Below are positions 61,237 through 64,000 of a stretch of DNA of 64,000 bases, in pieces; position 1 is the first letter of the stretch, and each line of letters opens with the position of its first letter. The stretch comes from Rapana venosa (taxonomy: Eukaryota > Mollusca > Gastropoda > Neogastropoda > Muricidae): the NCBI GenBank assembly GCA_028751875.1, contig CM054140.1, positions 27,595,431 to 27,659,430 on the forward strand, read 5' to 3'. The notes under the pieces are model-generated. The model was not told the DNA's origin, made no database searches, and saw only the letters and a program-made list of their open reading frames with translations. A program made the position numbers and the translations under genes.

Positions 61237-64000
61237 TCCCTCAAGCAGAGATTAAGTGTGCCAGCAAAGAAAACTTGTATTTAGTGATCCTGGCTATCCC
61301 AACTAACCGGCCAAGCTGTTGCACAACTACAAAATGTGAACAACTCTTAAACAAACAGGAAAGCCTACCCCTAAGACTTACACGACAGCAACACAACACT
61401 GAAACTTTTCTAGAGGGAAACTAGCTTCCACATCAATGAAGACACAGCACTAAAAATAAAAAAAACCACCCCTACCTGCAAGAAATAATGGGGCTCAATC
61501 AAGCCCCAAAGTTTAGGGGAACTATAAATATCTGCAAAGCAGGTGAATAATGCACATTTAACTAGAAAAAAAAAGCTAGAAAGCAGACAATGAAAGCCTT
61601 GGCGGAAAAAAAAAAGAAAGAATACAGGCATCTGCAAATGAATGCCAAACAGGGTTGGAGTCCAAGCAATAAAGAAACAAAACAATACAGGTTTTGCAGA
61701 ATAAAAAAAAATCCCCCTCAATCTTTTTGAAAACACAACATTTGCAGAAAAATTCTAAAAACCCGTTTGCCAGCAAGGGGCACTTTCGTTAATCAAGCAT
61801 TGGGGTTTTTCCATTTCACATTTAATGCCCTGGCAGGCACCCAACAGCCACCACCACACCTTCGGGACCCACATAAGAAAAAGATAACAATCCGCCTTAT
61901 ATTTAAAAGTTGTTGAGCATCACTCATCTTAGGACTGTCTCTTGAAAGGGGGGTACTTTTTTTTTTTGCCTAAGGTGTAAAAAATTTTTTCCCTTTGCAA
62001 CGTTTCAGTTTTTTTCGTTTTGTGCTGGGATCACTTTTCCCCGGCGGTGCATGAACACTGCTGCTGGTGGGTTTGGGGTTTTCACTTTCATTTTTAACTC
62101 CCCACATCTCCGCTTAAAAAGGTTGGATTTTGTTTTTCCATTTTTTTTTTTAAATTTTAAAACCATTTTAAAAAAAGCCACAAAAGATTGAAAAACATTT
62201 TTAAATGCTTAAACAGTGTCATGAGAAATGTCCAAAATTTTAGAAAACCTTTGGCATAAAAGCCCCCTTGATATGCTTTTGCTTGTTGAAAAGACCACCA
62301 ATTTTAAAAAAGGGGCCCAAAAAGTAAACCCCCATTCCCCTTTCAAAACCCTTTCCCAAGTGAAAAATTTCCTCCCTTTTGTCCCTTTCCTTGAAACCTA
62401 AGAAAATAGGCCCCTTTAAAAATTTTTTAAGGGCCAAACAAAAATCATTAACCCCCCCAATTCCCCTTTCCCAAACCATGTTCTCTAAATTGGTTTAATA
62501 ATTTAAAATTTTTTGAACCCCCCATTCCTTTATTTAACCTTTTAGGTAAAAACTTTTGGGAAGGGGGGTGAAAAGAATGGTAATGGGAAAGACACAAAAA
62601 TCTTGGTGGGTTAGTGGGGCACTTTCAAAAAAACCCAAAACCATATTTTTCCTAAAATTTTAAATTTTTTTGAAGTTTAAAAGGATTTTCAACCTCTTTC
62701 ATACATCATTTAATTAATTTTTAAATGATTTTATTTAGGACCTGACTAAAATCCTTTGCCCAAAAATAGCAAAAAAAAACCTTTTTTATGGTCGTGGGTT
62801 TTTGCACAATAAACACCCAACCTTTAAAAGAAAAAAGATAAACCAAAGTTAAGGTTTGTTTAAAAAGAAAAATGAAATACAACATAAACAGTTTTTGATT
62901 GCCGGTCTTCCCAAACACGGGGGAAAAATCAGGCCCTTTTTAAAACAACCCAAAAAAAAGATCAAAAAATTTTGGGAGGAAAAAAGTTCCCCTTAAACAA
63001 CTAAAACCCGGGGGAAGGTTTTTACACCCCTAAAAAAAGGGCCTTTACACTGGGAAAAAAGGAGCTCTTTTTTTCCCACCCGTAAGAAAAAAAAATCCTG
63101 AAAGCCCTTTAAACAGTCTCTTTCCCCTTTTGGGGGCCAGAAAACCCCCCAAAAAGGGGGGGTTGTGCCCCTATTTTTAAAATAAAAAACCTAAACGTTT
63201 ATGAGATGAAAAAAAAAAACCCCTAGGGGTGAAAACCCATGACATGGGAGTAAAACTCGCTTTGTGCCCCTTCCGTAAAAAAACCAAAAAACCCTTACAA
63301 CTTTTTCATTCCGTCCCTTGACCGGAAACCTCCCCCCCAAAAATTACTTTTAAAAAATCTTTAAAGGTTTTTAAAATGAAAGGTTTGAAAAAATGTATAA
63401 CGATCAAGACAAGCCAAAGAACATAACGTAGTAAGTAAATTTCACTAAAATAAATAATAACCATAATACTACAATAACCAGTTCTGCGTCCCCCAAAAAC
63501 CCGAAACCTCCCCAATTTGAGTTTTTAAAGATTTTTATGAAAGAATTTGAAAGGATTAATTGGGGTATGATTCTTTTTTTAAAAACAGAGAAAGTTTTAA
63601 CAAGCAAAAGCAATTTGATGAATAAAAACTGGTTCCCTAAACTTACCCTTTTTACTTTTAAAGGGCAAACAGCAAGTTTCTACAAGAAAAAGAAGGAATA
63701 AATGGTCATAAACAAAAAACCAGTAATAATTTGATTTTTTTTTTTTTTTTAAAAACCCCTAATCAAAACCCCTAAACCAAAAAGGGACCATAAAATAACT
63801 GCTTTTCCCACAAAATGAAAATTTGAATCTAATTTAAAAAACAATTACCGATTGATAGAAAGCGGTGCAACCATCACCCAAAAAAAGACTTATTCCATAC
63901 CTCCAAAAAATTTCACATTTTTTTCCCCAAATGAAGGAAGAAAAAAAAAAAACTGTCTAAAATTTAAGGATGGAATTTTAATAATGAAAAAAACCTACGG
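61237..64000. other. Homopolymer-smeared sequence, no supported gene
   Basis: Dense A-, T-, C- and G-runs continue to the window end. Several open frames of 60-108 codons are low-complexity (F, K and G rich) and have no recognisable domain. Confidence 0.6.

Noticed and set aside
61410..61776. 108-codon and 66-codon minus-strand frames rich in Phe and Leu
   Set aside because: They lie in homopolymer-smeared sequence and their hydrophobic residues come from A/T runs.

Overview
This is eukaryotic, non-coding-rich DNA. It has dense microsatellites, several tRNA-derived SINE families, decayed non-LTR retrotransposons, one 500-base N gap and visible assembly problems. The repeat style suggests an invertebrate: (TAA)n followed by a TTTATATAGCGCT motif, and SINE cores carrying CTTTCGGATGAG. 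A mollusc, perhaps a gastropod, seems likely, but no sequence here proves the species.

The only recognisable host protein gene is an AMP-binding acyl-CoA synthetase on the minus strand. It occurs three times: copy 1 at 4,656-6,489, copy 2 at 35,871-37,896 and copy 3 at 52,231-54,259. The first 1.9 kb of the window is colinear with the 5' flanks of copies 2 and 3, so a fourth copy probably lies just left of the window. Copy 1 reads almost end to end without introns but carries three single-base frameshifts. Copies 2 and 3 are heavily frameshifted and have CTG in place of the ATG. Pseudogenisation and sequencing error cannot be fully separated here.

Layout: 1-1,880 flank of an off-window synthetase copy; 1,880-4,650 low-information DNA and microsatellites; 4,656-6,489 synthetase copy 1; 6,800-7,299 gap; 7,300-9,900 a SINE cluster and CA arrays; 10,090-11,140 a 1-kb CA array; 12,400-19,520 a decayed RNase H-bearing non-LTR element split by a second non-LTR element, with a visible 11-bp target-site duplication; 19,600-24,200 simple repeats and an old diverged tandem repeat; 24,604 to about 40,170 and 40,955 to about 56,400 two near-identical direct copies of a 16.35-kb segment, each with synthetase, SINEs and a LINE remnant; 56,400-57,900 unremarkable DNA; 57,900-64,000 a stretch whose bases look smeared into homopolymers.

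The most interesting biology is a SINE family (seven copies) whose head looks like a tRNA 5' half joined to the internal promoter region of 5S rRNA, together with the tandemly repeated synthetase locus. The most important technical point is that the 16.35-kb duplication, the noisy end of its first copy and the right-hand 6 kb look at least partly like assembly artefacts. I found no CRISPR array, operon, rRNA gene or convincing functional tRNA gene.
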